A stretch of 64,000 nucleotides of DNA, from NCBI RefSeq assembly GCF_011043735.1, contig NZ_JAAKGV010000001.1, positions 372,001 through 436,000 on the forward strand. The letters are read 5' to 3'. The position numbers and the translations under genes were made by a program. Shown here one piece after another: positions 1 through 7,867 of this stretch. Below the pieces are notes generated by a model, which ran no database searches, was not told the DNA's origin, and was given only the letters and a program-made list of their open reading frames with translations. Positions within the stretch are counted from its first letter, which is position 1. Each line of letters begins with the position of its first letter. Source of the DNA: Methylobacterium sp. DB0501 (GTDB taxonomy: Bacteria > Pseudomonadota > Alphaproteobacteria > Rhizobiales > Beijerinckiaceae).

Positions 1-465
1 TCGCGTGTCTATATCGGCATCGGCCTGCCGATGATCTTCCTGTCGATCACCGCCGCCTCCTACGAGGGAATCGGCAAGGACCAGACCGACCAGGCCTCGG
101 CGCTGATCAACGTCGCCCGCAACGTCGGCGGCTCGATGGGCGTGTCGCTGGCCCAGAACATCCTGGCCTATCGCCAGCAATTCCACACCAGCCGGCTCGT
201 CGAGCACGTCGTCCCGTCGGAGCCGGCCTACCAGGAGACCTTGCGGGCGGCGACGCAGTTCTTCTCGAGCCGCGGCGCCAGCGCCGTCGATGCCCAGAGC
301 CAGGCGATCGCCTGGATCGGCCAGCAGGTCCAGACCCAGTCCGCGTTCCTCGCCTATATCGACGTGTTCTGGGCGCTCGCCGTGGTCTCGGCCTGCGCGG
401 TGCCGCTGGCGATGATCCTCAAGAACGTGAAGCGCGGCGGCGAGGCGCCGGTGGGCGGGCATTGA
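1..465 (+). CDS. DHA2-family MFS drug exporter, C-terminal fragment
   Basis: The reading frame is open from the first base, so the gene starts outside the window and only about 154 C-terminal residues are present. The segment has the ASALINVARNVGGSMGVSL motif typical of the last part of 14-helix EmrB/QacA exporters. It then has the family's extracytoplasmic loop rich in polar residues and a final membrane helix (FWALAVVSACAVPLAMIL) with a basic tail. Such pumps are inner-membrane proton antiporters that usually work with an EmrA-type adaptor, which would lie to the left. Substrate cannot be inferred. Confidence 0.85.
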   Translation, partial: SRVYIGIGLPMIFLSITAASYEGIGKDQTDQASALINVARNVGGSMGVSLAQNILAYRQQFHTSRLVEHVVPSEPAYQETLRAATQFFSSRGASAVDAQSQAIAWIGQQVQTQSAFLAYIDVFWALAVVSACAVPLAMILKNVKRGGEAPVGGH

Positions 466-505
466 GAGCGGGGCGACGTCCGGACTGCCCGAGGCTCCTC
501 CCGAC

Positions 506-570
506 CCCACCCGCGACCTCGTCCCCACGCGCTGCTGCCTGCAGCACCCGAGGACGAGGTCGCGGGTGGG
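506..570. repeat. Long perfect inverted repeat (19-bp arms)
   Basis: Arm 506-524 is the exact reverse complement of 552-570. The 27-nt loop contains a second small stem (531-535 with 541-545). It lies between the DHA2 gene stop and the cation exporter. It could act as a transcript-end hairpin although no T-run follows. The right arm covers the first possible GTG (566) of the next gene, which argues that translation of that gene begins further downstream. Confidence 0.75.
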
Positions 571-586
571 AACGATCGTCCAAACC

Positions 587-1570
587 GTGATCAGGTACCG
601 AATCTTGGCCCCATCGGGATCGAAGCTCGTCGTCTACGCCGCGCTGGCCGGCAACCTCGCCATCGCCGTCACCAAGCTCGCGGCGGCGTCCTATACCGGC
701 TCCGGGGCGATGTTCACGGAAGCCGTGCATTCCTTCGTCGATACCGGCAACCAGGGCCTCCTGCTCTACGGCATGCGGCGCGCCGCCCGGCCGGCCGACG
801 ACAGCCACAATTTCGGGCACGGGCTGGAGCTGTATTTCTGGTCCTTCGTCGTCGCCCTGCTGATCTTCACCCTCGGGGGCGCCTACGCGGTCTACGAGGG
901 CGTCGAGAAGCTGCATCACCCGGAGCCGATGACCGCGCCCTGGGTCAATGTCGGGGTGATCGCCCTGTCGGCGGTGTTCGAGGGGCTGTCCTTCCGCACG
1001 GCGCGGCGCGAGATGCGGGCCCGCTTCGCCCGCGAATCGCTCTGGACGGCGGTCACCCGCAGCAAGGACCCGGGTACCTTCGCGATCATCCTGGAGGACG
1101 GAGCGGCGCTGATCGGCCTCGGGCTCGCACTCGCCGGCGTGGTCGCGAGCGGCTTCCTCGGCCGTCCCGAAGGCGACGGGATCGCCTCGGTGGCGATCGG
1201 GCTCCTCCTCATCGCCACGGCCGGCGTGCTGTTTCGCGAGACCCGCAGCCTGCTCACCGGCGAGAGCGCCTCGCCGCGGGTGATCGCGCAGGCGCGAGAG
1301 ATCCTGGCCGCCGATCCCCGGGTGATGCGGATCGAGCGGATGCGCAGCCTGCAGCTCGGCCCCGGCACGGTGCTGCTCGCCGTCACCCTCGACCTCGCGC
1401 CGCGCCTCACCGGCGACGAACTGCGCCGCGCCACTGCCGACCTGCGCGCCGCGATCCGCCACGGCCTGCCGGGCGTCGCCCACCTCTATTTCCAGCTGCC
1501 GGTGCGGGAGCACGAGGACCGGCAAGGAGCCGACGGAGAGGCGCGCGAAAGATCGGTAAAAAAACCCTGA
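587..1570 (+). CDS. Cation diffusion facilitator (CDF) family metal exporter
   Basis: About 327 residues. It has the CDF fold: helix 2 carries the metal-site pattern EAVHSFVDTGNQ (His and Asp four residues apart), followed by the HNFGHGLELYFWSF segment, several hydrophobic helices and a soluble C-terminal domain. CDF proteins export Zn, Fe, Mn or Co from the cytoplasm in exchange for protons; specificity cannot be read here. GTG 587 is chosen because the earlier GTG at 566 is inside the arm of an inverted repeat; neither has a convincing ribosome binding site, and TTG 605 is a third option. The stop is preceded by a short A-run (1557-1566). Confidence 0.85.
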   Translation: MIRYRILAPSGSKLVVYAALAGNLAIAVTKLAAASYTGSGAMFTEAVHSFVDTGNQGLLLYGMRRAARPADDSHNFGHGLELYFWSFVVALLIFTLGGAYAVYEGVEKLHHPEPMTAPWVNVGVIALSAVFEGLSFRTARREMRARFARESLWTAVTRSKDPGTFAIILEDGAALIGLGLALAGVVASGFLGRPEGDGIASVAIGLLLIATAGVLFRETRSLLTGESASPRVIAQAREILAADPRVMRIERMRSLQLGPGTVLLAVTLDLAPRLTGDELRRATADLRAAIRHGLPGVAHLYFQLPVREHEDRQGADGEARERSVKKP

Positions 1571-1687
1571 ACGAGCCGGAACCGACCGGCGCATCCCTCG
1601 TTGATGCAGTGTCCGAGGGGCCGGGCCGTCCTGCCTGCGCGCCTCCCCCGTGGCCGCTTCGCTCAAGCTGAGGCCAGGGGATTGGGA

Positions 1688-3040
1688 TCAGGGGAGCTGG
1701 CTCAAGGCCGCAGGCGGCGCTTCGTTGGGCCTGCGGGTGTCGATCTGCTCCGCGATCGCCGCGACCGGCTGATACTGGTCGAGGCGCTGGTCGATCATGC
1801 CGTCGAGGCGGTCATAGACCTCGGCGACCGTCAGGCTGCGCGTCTTCCGGCCCTCGCGCCGAAAAAACAGCGAGCGATTCGCCCGCGCGGCGGCCCGGAA
1901 CGAGGCCTGTGCCGGCTGGTGCGGCTTCTCGACCGTCATCTCCATGAACTTGCCGGCACTCGCAGCGCCCAAGAAATGGGCGAAGTAGCATTCCGTGGGC
2001 TTCAGGTCGCGCCCGAGGCGCTGCTCGACCCGGGTGCGGTCGCGCTTCATCATCTCGCCGGCCATCAGGCTCGCCACGTAGGGGTCGCGGCGAAGCGCCA
2101 GCACCCGGCGCCGATCGGCCTCCTTCAACACCACCAGGGTGCCGCCACGCTTCTCGATCAGCTCGGCCTCGGCCGCGAAGCCGTGCTTGGCGCCGAAAGA
2201 GCGCAGCAATTCGAGCCAGGTCCCGGTGAGGAACTGGAACAGCCCCTCGGCCGTCGAGGTCGCGGCCCGGACGCTCGGCTGGAAGCTCGATTCCTTGTCG
2301 GCCAGAGCCATCAGGTACACGGGATCGACATCCGCCTCGCGGGCGGCCCGCACGATGGTCTCGACCAGCGTCCGCGGTACCTTCTTGTCGCCGAAGATCA
2401 CCCGGCCGTCCTCGGTCTCCTCCGGCAGGGCGGCCACTTCGGGCAGGGCGAGGTCCTGCGGCGGGGACATCTCCGGAAGCGGGGAAGCCGACTGAGGAAG
2501 AGGAGCCTCCGGGAACAGCGACGCCTCCCGAGACGGCGACGCCTCTTGCGGCAGCGACGCGTCCTGCGGCAGCGCGGTCCCGGCGCGGGCGGCCTCACCG
2601 AGGCTCGCCGCCTCCGGCGCCGTGCGCCCCTGGACCGTCTCGTGGATCTCGTCCCGCATCTCCCGACGCAAGCGCTCGAGATCGCCCCGGATCAGCGCGG
2701 CGGTGCTGGGACTCTCCTCCACGAGGGCCGGGCCCGGCCAGTCCGGCATCGCCCCGCGGGACGCGGCGGGCGCATGGGGGGCCGAGAAGTCGATCCGGTC
2801 ATGCGCCTCCGCCGCCGGGGCGACGGCGTCCTGCGGCAGGCAGGCCGCGAAGGCGACGCCGACCGCCAGGGCCGCGGCGGTCTTGCGGGCGAGCGAGGCA
2901 GCCAGGGAACCGGTGCGGCCGCGCGCTCTCGAATGATGGCCTTCGCGGGCGGTCAGCCAGCGGATGGTGTCGGTGCCCGCCTCGGGCACGAGTCGGCCAG
3001 CGTCGTCGGCGCAGGGCGCCGGCTCCGGGTAAACCCCCAT
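1688..3040 (-). CDS. Transglycosylase SLT-domain protein
   Basis: About 450 residues. The C-terminal half has the lysozyme-like SLT pattern: YLMALADKESSFQP with a likely catalytic Glu near residue 250, then TSTAEGLFQF, the usual ES...AxGLxQ signature of lytic transglycosylases. These cleave peptidoglycan glycan strands in the periplasm. Residues about 40-70 hold a basic stretch followed by a hydrophobic segment that looks like a signal peptide or membrane anchor. Residues about 155-205 are a low-complexity Pro/Ser/Leu linker with repeated LPQ/PEA-type units. The start is uncertain: ATG 3040 has GGAG directly adjacent, TTG 3046 is six bases upstream, and a GTG near residue 20 would put the hydrophobic segment closer to the N-terminus. 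Confidence 0.75.
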   Translation of the reverse strand: MGVYPEPAPCADDAGRLVPEAGTDTIRWLTAREGHHSRARGRTGSLAASLARKTAAALAVGVAFAACLPQDAVAPAAEAHDRIDFSAPHAPAASRGAMPDWPGPALVEESPSTAALIRGDLERLRREMRDEIHETVQGRTAPEAASLGEAARAGTALPQDASLPQEASPSREASLFPEAPLPQSASPLPEMSPPQDLALPEVAALPEETEDGRVIFGDKKVPRTLVETIVRAAREADVDPVYLMALADKESSFQPSVRAATSTAEGLFQFLTGTWLELLRSFGAKHGFAAEAELIEKRGGTLVVLKEADRRRVLALRRDPYVASLMAGEMMKRDRTRVEQRLGRDLKPTECYFAHFLGAASAGKFMEMTVEKPHQPAQASFRAAARANRSLFFRREGRKTRSLTVAEVYDRLDGMIDQRLDQYQPVAAIAEQIDTRRPNEAPPAALSQLP

Positions 3041-3367
3041 CTCCAACCTTTTGTCCTTGGCGCGGAACCGGTCCTGTGGTGCCGCGCCGTTGCTTCGCTC
3101 ATCCGCACCTGTGGCCGCCGGGTGTGTCCATAATGGGACGAGGCCGGGGCAGGCCCGGGGGCGATTTCGCGGCGCGGCTTCCGGCCCGGGATGTTAGATC
3201 CCGGTGTGAGACCCTCCGGGGCGACCGGAAGCACACGAAAAAATCGCGCACCCGCCGGAACCAAATACTCCCCCGGGCATTTCCAGTCGCCACGCGGAAG
3301 TAGAGCGAACGATTGCTCCATCGCCCCGTCCGGGGTCCGCGGGCCTTGAAGAGGACATTCCCTACCG
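3041..3367. other. Divergent intergenic region upstream of ino1
   Basis: About 327 bases between the start of the transglycosylase gene (leftward) and ino1 (rightward). Both promoters should be here, but I see no clear -35/-10 pair, operator palindrome or gene. The only useful signal is a purine-rich stretch (3346-3353) ahead of the ino1 ATG. Reading frames across it are antisense or out-of-frame shadows. Confidence 0.5.
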
Positions 3368-4558
3368 ATGAGCATGCAGCCCGGTCGGCGCGTCGGCGTC
3401 GCTTTCGTCGGGATGGGGGGTGCCGTCGCCACCACCGCCATCGCCGGCATCGAGATGATCAAGTCCGGCTCGAATCGTCTCGATGGTCTGCCCCTTGCGG
3501 GCCATGCCGTCGCCGGGATGGTCGGGTACAAGGATCTGGTCTTCGGCGGCTGGGACCTCAACGGCGACGATCTCGGCGCCGCGGCGGCCGGGCATGGCGT
3601 CCTGACCAAGCAGGACATCGAGAACGGCGCCCAGGTGCTCAACGGCATGAAGCCGTGGCCGGCGGTCGGCAGCGCCAAGTTCTGCAGGAACATCGACGGC
3701 GGCAACCGCATCGTCGCCAAGGACCACCGCGAGGCGGTCGATTGCATCGCCGGCGACCTCAAGCGCTTCCGCGAGGAATCGGGCGTCGACGACGTGGTGG
3801 TGGTCAACCTCGCCTCGACCGAGCGCTGGCCCGATCTCGACGACCCGACGCTGAACTCGGCCGCCGCCTTCGAGCGCGGCCTCGATTCGAGCGACGAGGC
3901 GATCAGCCCGGCGATGCTCTACGCCTACGCGGCGATCAAGAACGGCATCCCCTACGCCAATTTCACGCCGTCGGTCGCCGCCGACGTGCCGGCGCTCGTC
4001 GATCTGGCCCGGCAGATGAACGTCCCGGTCGCCGGCAAGGACGGCAAGACCGGCCAGACCATGATGAAGACGGTGCTGGCCCCGGCGCTCAAGTCGCGGG
4101 CGCTCCACGTCGACGGGTGGTTCTCCACCAACATCCTCGGCAACCGCGACGGCCTGGCCCTCAACGACAAGGACTCACTCCAGTCCAAGCTCAACACAAA
4201 GGGCACGGTGCTGGATTCGATCCTCGGCTATCCGGTCGAGGATCATCTGGTCCACATCCACTATTACCGCCCGCGCGGCGACGACAAGGAGGCCTGGGAC
4301 AACATCGACGTGACCGGCTTCCTCGGCCAGCGGATGCAGATCAAGATCAACTTCCTCTGCAAGGATTCGATCCTGGCCGCTCCGCTGGTGATCGAGATCG
4401 CCCGCGTCCTCGACCTCGCCAAGAAGCGCGGCGACGGCGGCGTGCAGGAGCAGCTGTCGCTGTTCTTCAAGGCGCCGATGGTCAAGAACGGCCACGGCCC
4501 CGAGCACGCCTTCGGCGCGCAGGAGCGCATGCTGCTCGACTGGCTCGGCGTCCACTAG
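3368..4558 (+). CDS. ino1: myo-inositol-1-phosphate synthase
   Basis: 396 residues, the compact prokaryotic length rather than the roughly 510 of eukaryotic enzymes. It converts glucose 6-phosphate to inositol phosphate with NAD. Visible hallmarks are an N-terminal Rossmann start (VAFVGMGGAVATT), the motif VAGKDGKTGQTMMKT and the motif GWFSTNILGNRDG, which form the substrate and cation site, plus KINFLCKDSILAAPLV near the C-terminus. ATG 3368 follows a purine-rich stretch; ATG 3374 is an alternative. It is the first gene of a same-strand run reaching 12995, and the next gene starts two bases after its stop. This enzyme is sporadic in Proteobacteria, so its place at the head of a biosynthetic-looking cluster is informative. 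Confidence 0.95.
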   Translation: MSMQPGRRVGVAFVGMGGAVATTAIAGIEMIKSGSNRLDGLPLAGHAVAGMVGYKDLVFGGWDLNGDDLGAAAAGHGVLTKQDIENGAQVLNGMKPWPAVGSAKFCRNIDGGNRIVAKDHREAVDCIAGDLKRFREESGVDDVVVVNLASTERWPDLDDPTLNSAAAFERGLDSSDEAISPAMLYAYAAIKNGIPYANFTPSVAADVPALVDLARQMNVPVAGKDGKTGQTMMKTVLAPALKSRALHVDGWFSTNILGNRDGLALNDKDSLQSKLNTKGTVLDSILGYPVEDHLVHIHYYRPRGDDKEAWDNIDVTGFLGQRMQIKINFLCKDSILAAPLVIEIARVLDLAKKRGDGGVQEQLSLFFKAPMVKNGHGPEHAFGAQERMLLDWLGVH

Positions 4559-4560
4559 GG

Positions 4561-5499
4561 ATGGCCGACAGCCAAATCGCGGCGGGCGGGGCTCATGCCC
4601 CGCTCCACGCCCCGCGTGCTTTGCGTGAGCTTCTCGTGGAGCTCAACGACATCAAGCGCGTCCGGTCCGCCGGGCGCGACGGCTCGATCGCCGAGCGGCT
4701 CTTCCTCCAGGCCTGGGCGGCGCTGACCGGCGGCGCCGATCCCGCGACGCTCGCCCTCGACATCACCGCCAAGGCGCTGGCCGCCTCGCGCCTCGGCGAC
4801 CTCGACGCGGCCTTCCTGTCCGTCGCCGGGCTCTCGCAGGCCCAGGCATCCGCCGTGCTGGTGCGGGGCTTCGATGAGGTGGCGGGGCCGCTCGATCCCG
4901 CCCTCGCGGGGGGCCTGCGGGCTTGCCTCACCGCGCCGCGGGACTGGAATCCCGGTCCCCTGCCGCATTTCGCCCTGCTCCAGGCCGACCAGCCGCGGGC
5001 CGGCGTCACCTGTCCCGGCAAGCCGCGCATCCTGCTCGAACCGCCGGAGAACCACGCCGAGCATTGCCTGACGGTGGCGGTCTACGGCGTGGCGCTGAGC
5101 CCGTTCTACGGCGCCGACCCGACCACGGTCTTCGTCGCAGGCCTGGCCCATCACCTGCACAACGCACTGATGCCGGATGCCGGCTTCACCGGCGAGATCC
5201 TGCTCGGGGACCATCTCGATGCGGTCATCGCGACCTTGAGCGAGCGGGCCCTGTCGGAACTGGACGAGCCGTTGCGCGGTCTCGTCGCCTCGTCGCGAAG
5301 GATCCTGGCGGACGACCGCACGGCGGAGGGCCGGGCCTTCCACGCCGCCGACGTGATCGACCGGGTGCTGCAGATCGCCCAGCACCTGCGGGCGGCCTCG
5401 CTCACCATGGACACGGTGCTGGGCGAGATGGCCCTCGTGCATGACGGCCCGGTGAAGGGCTTTCACGACCGGGTGCTCGCCGACATGCGGCTGCCGTGA
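4561..5499 (+). CDS. HD-fold protein of the inositol cluster, unknown function
   Basis: 312 residues, beginning two bases after ino1. The C-terminal half (about 160-310) has a histidine pattern typical of HD/PDEase-fold metal phosphohydrolases: PENHAEHCLTVAVYG (His165, His168), GLAHHLHNALMPDAGF (196-210) and AFHAADVIDRVL (260-270). The doublet that is normally His-Asp reads His-Asn (200-201), so the metal site is altered or the fold is used for another reaction. In context it may dephosphorylate inositol phosphate or, like the HD-fold myo-inositol oxygenase, act on the inositol ring; both are guesses. The N-terminal 150 residues match nothing I recognise. After it there are 128 noncoding bases before the next gene. 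Confidence 0.65.
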   Translation: MADSQIAAGGAHAPLHAPRALRELLVELNDIKRVRSAGRDGSIAERLFLQAWAALTGGADPATLALDITAKALAASRLGDLDAAFLSVAGLSQAQASAVLVRGFDEVAGPLDPALAGGLRACLTAPRDWNPGPLPHFALLQADQPRAGVTCPGKPRILLEPPENHAEHCLTVAVYGVALSPFYGADPTTVFVAGLAHHLHNALMPDAGFTGEILLGDHLDAVIATLSERALSELDEPLRGLVASSRRILADDRTAEGRAFHAADVIDRVLQIAQHLRAASLTMDTVLGEMALVHDGPVKGFHDRVLADMRLP

Positions 5500-5627
5500 C
5501 GAGGATGGCGGACACCCTCGGGGGTCCGCACGTCCTCGCAGGGCCGAACGTCCTTGGGCGTCCGCGCCCGTGCTCTATCTCACGTCAGTAGCCTGCCGCA
5601 GGGCGGGCGCCGCGAGGAAACGCATCC

Positions 5628-6800
5628 GTGATCCCGTTCGGGCTCCTCTCGCCGGTCACCGGCGAGGCGCTGCACCACGATACGCCCCATTCCCTGCGCG
5701 AGGGCAAGCGCGGCCCGCGCTGGCCGGTGGTCGACGGCATCCCCTACCTGCGGGTCGGCCGCGACGGCCTGATCGGGGAGGTGCTGGGCCATCTCGACAA
5801 GGGCGCACCGGGCCACGCCCTCGAACTCCTTCTCGCCGACCAGGACGATTGGTGGACCGGGCCGAAAGCCGATCCCGCGGCCCTGCGCGGCCTCGTGCGC
5901 GAGATGAAATACGTCTCGCTGCGCGAGGCCTGCGCCCGCCTCGGCTGGGGCCGGGTCGGCGACTATTTCGTCCATCGCTGGACCGACCCGACCTATCTCG
6001 CCGGCCTCGCCCTGCTGGAGGCACACTGGAACAAGCCTGCTTGTGCCTTCGAGCTGGCCTGCGGCATCGGCCACTACCTGCGCGAGCTGCAGGGGCGGGG
6101 CGTGCGGGTCTCGGGCGGCGACGTGGTCTTCGCCAAGCTCTGGGTCGCCCGCCACTGGGTCGCCGGCCAAAGGCCGCAGCTCGTCTGCTTCGACGCGGCC
6201 TCGCCGCACTGGCCGATCGACCAGGCGCCGGTCGACCTCGTGATGTGCCACGACGCCTTCTACTTCCTCCCCGAGAAGGCCCGCATCCTCGATTGCTTGC
6301 GAAAGACCGCCGGTGAGGAAGGCTGGCTGGCGTTGAGCCACGTCCACAACAGCGCCCGGCCGGGCTTCTCCGCCGGCCACGCGGTCTCGGCGGCCGAGAT
6401 CGAGGAGCTGTTTCCCGACGGGCTCGTCTACGACGACGACGAACTGACCCGCGCCCTCGTCGAGGCCCGCGCCCCGGTCCCGGCCGAGCCTGCCGCCCTC
6501 GACCATGTCGAGGCCTTCTCGGTCGTGTGCGGTCCCGGCATGCGCCCGGCACCCCGCCCGCTGGTCGATGGGCTGACCCTGCCGCGGGAGGGGGCCGCCC
6601 TGCGCCTCAACCCGCTCTACCGGCCGGACCCCGCCGGCGGCTCCACCATCGCCTGGCCGTCCGAGCGCTACCGCGACGAATACGCGCCCCGCGCGACCTA
6701 TCCGCTGCATTCCGAGGGCCCCGAGACCCTGGAGATGACGCCCGAAACCCTCGACCGCGCCCGCATCCGCGAGTTCGTCGACCTGCCGGAGCGCTGGTGA
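5628..6800 (+). CDS. SAM-dependent methyltransferase with Trm112-like N-terminus
   Basis: 390 residues from GTG 5628. The first 45 residues (LLSPVTGEAL... to WPVVDGIPYLRV) resemble the small Trm112p-like domain often fused to class I methyltransferases, but without its zinc cysteines. The SAM-binding motif is FELACGIGHYLREL (about 141-154), followed by an acidic position in SGGDVVFAK and by DLVMCHDAFYFLP as motif IV. The C-terminal third is unassigned. Its stop overlaps the ATG of the next gene (ATGA at 6799-6802 region), so the two are translationally coupled. The likely job is O- or N-methylation of a small cyclitol or sugar intermediate (inference from neighbours). Confidence 0.75.
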   Translation: MIPFGLLSPVTGEALHHDTPHSLREGKRGPRWPVVDGIPYLRVGRDGLIGEVLGHLDKGAPGHALELLLADQDDWWTGPKADPAALRGLVREMKYVSLREACARLGWGRVGDYFVHRWTDPTYLAGLALLEAHWNKPACAFELACGIGHYLRELQGRGVRVSGGDVVFAKLWVARHWVAGQRPQLVCFDAASPHWPIDQAPVDLVMCHDAFYFLPEKARILDCLRKTAGEEGWLALSHVHNSARPGFSAGHAVSAAEIEELFPDGLVYDDDELTRALVEARAPVPAEPAALDHVEAFSVVCGPGMRPAPRPLVDGLTLPREGAALRLNPLYRPDPAGGSTIAWPSERYRDEYAPRATYPLHSEGPETLEMTPETLDRARIREFVDLPERW

Positions 6801-7843
6801 TGCCGGACTCGATCGGCTGGGGCATCGTCGGGTTCGGCTGGGTCGCCCAGGACTTCATGGCGCCGGCGATCCGGGAGGCCGGCCACCGCCTCGTGGCGGT
6901 CTGCGATCCCGGGGCCGACGCCCGTGCCGCCGCCGCCGATCTCGGCGCGCGGGGACACGCGGACCTTGCCGGGCTCCTGGCCGAGCCGGAGGTCGAGGCG
7001 GTCTACGTCGCGACCCCGAACCACCTGCATCGCGGCGCCGTCGAGGCCCTGGCGGCCTCGGGCAAGGCGATCCTGTGCGAGAAGCCGATGGCGGCGGCGT
7101 TGCCCGACGCCGAGGCGATGGCGGCGGCGGTGGCCCGGACCGGCATCCTCTACGGCACCGCCTTCGACCAGCGCCACCATCCGGCCCACCGGCTTCTTCG
7201 CGACGAGATCCGCGCCGGCCGGGTCGGCACCGTGACGGCGATCCGGATCGTCTATGCGTGCTGGCTCGACCGGGGCTGGACGGCGATTCCGGGTCAGCAG
7301 AACTGGCGCATCGACCAGGCCCAGGCCGGCGGCGGCGCCCTCATGGACCTCGCCCCCCACGGCCTCGACCTGACCGACTTCCTGCTCGACGAGCCGATCC
7401 TCGACGTCACGGCGCTGACCCAGGCGAGGGCGCAGGACTACGCCGTCGACGACGGGGCGCTGTTGATCGGGCGCACCGGCTCCGGCATCCTGGCGAGCCT
7501 GCACGTCGCCTACAATTGCCCCGATGCGCTGCCGCGCCGCCGCCTCGAGATCGCCGGCACCGGGGGCCTCCTCGTGGCAAGCGACACGATGGGCCAGGAG
7601 GCGGGCGGGAGCGTCGCCTTTATCGACGGCGCCACGGGCGAGACCGTCCCGCTCCCGTTCGACCGCGAGGCCTCGCCGTTCCTGGAGCAGGTGCGGGCCT
7701 TCGGGCGCTCGCTCCGCGATCCCGCCGGGCGCGACGCCTGGTCGGCCGAGCGCGACCTGCACACCATGCGGCTGCTCGCCCGCGCCTACGCCGCGTCGCC
7801 TTCGCGGCATCCCGCCCAATCCCCCGTCATGCCGGCCGCCTGA
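6800..7843 (+). CDS. Gfo/Idh/MocA-family NAD(P)-dependent dehydrogenase
   Basis: 347 residues. The N-terminal Rossmann fold starts WGIVGFGWVAQ (7-17), the family Lys motif is CEKPMA (93-98), and the active-site block is GGGALMDLAPHGLDL (177-191) with Asp183 and His187 in the positions used for proton transfer. Family members oxidise sugars or cyclitols; inositol 2-dehydrogenase is a member. Its place downstream of inositol-phosphate synthase and upstream of a TIM-barrel isomerase makes an inositol-like hydroxyl the natural substrate to test. The ATG overlaps the stop of the methyltransferase gene. Confidence 0.85.
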   Translation: MPDSIGWGIVGFGWVAQDFMAPAIREAGHRLVAVCDPGADARAAAADLGARGHADLAGLLAEPEVEAVYVATPNHLHRGAVEALAASGKAILCEKPMAAALPDAEAMAAAVARTGILYGTAFDQRHHPAHRLLRDEIRAGRVGTVTAIRIVYACWLDRGWTAIPGQQNWRIDQAQAGGGALMDLAPHGLDLTDFLLDEPILDVTALTQARAQDYAVDDGALLIGRTGSGILASLHVAYNCPDALPRRRLEIAGTGGLLVASDTMGQEAGGSVAFIDGATGETVPLPFDREASPFLEQVRAFGRSLRDPAGRDAWSAERDLHTMRLLARAYAASPSRHPAQSPVMPAA

Positions 7844-7867
7844 GGCCAGCGGAGGAGCTTTTTCATC

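Noticed and set aside
3313..4560. Upstream extension of the HD-protein frame through ino1
   Set aside because: It reads ino1 in another frame; the natural ATG at 4561 is two bases after the ino1 stop.
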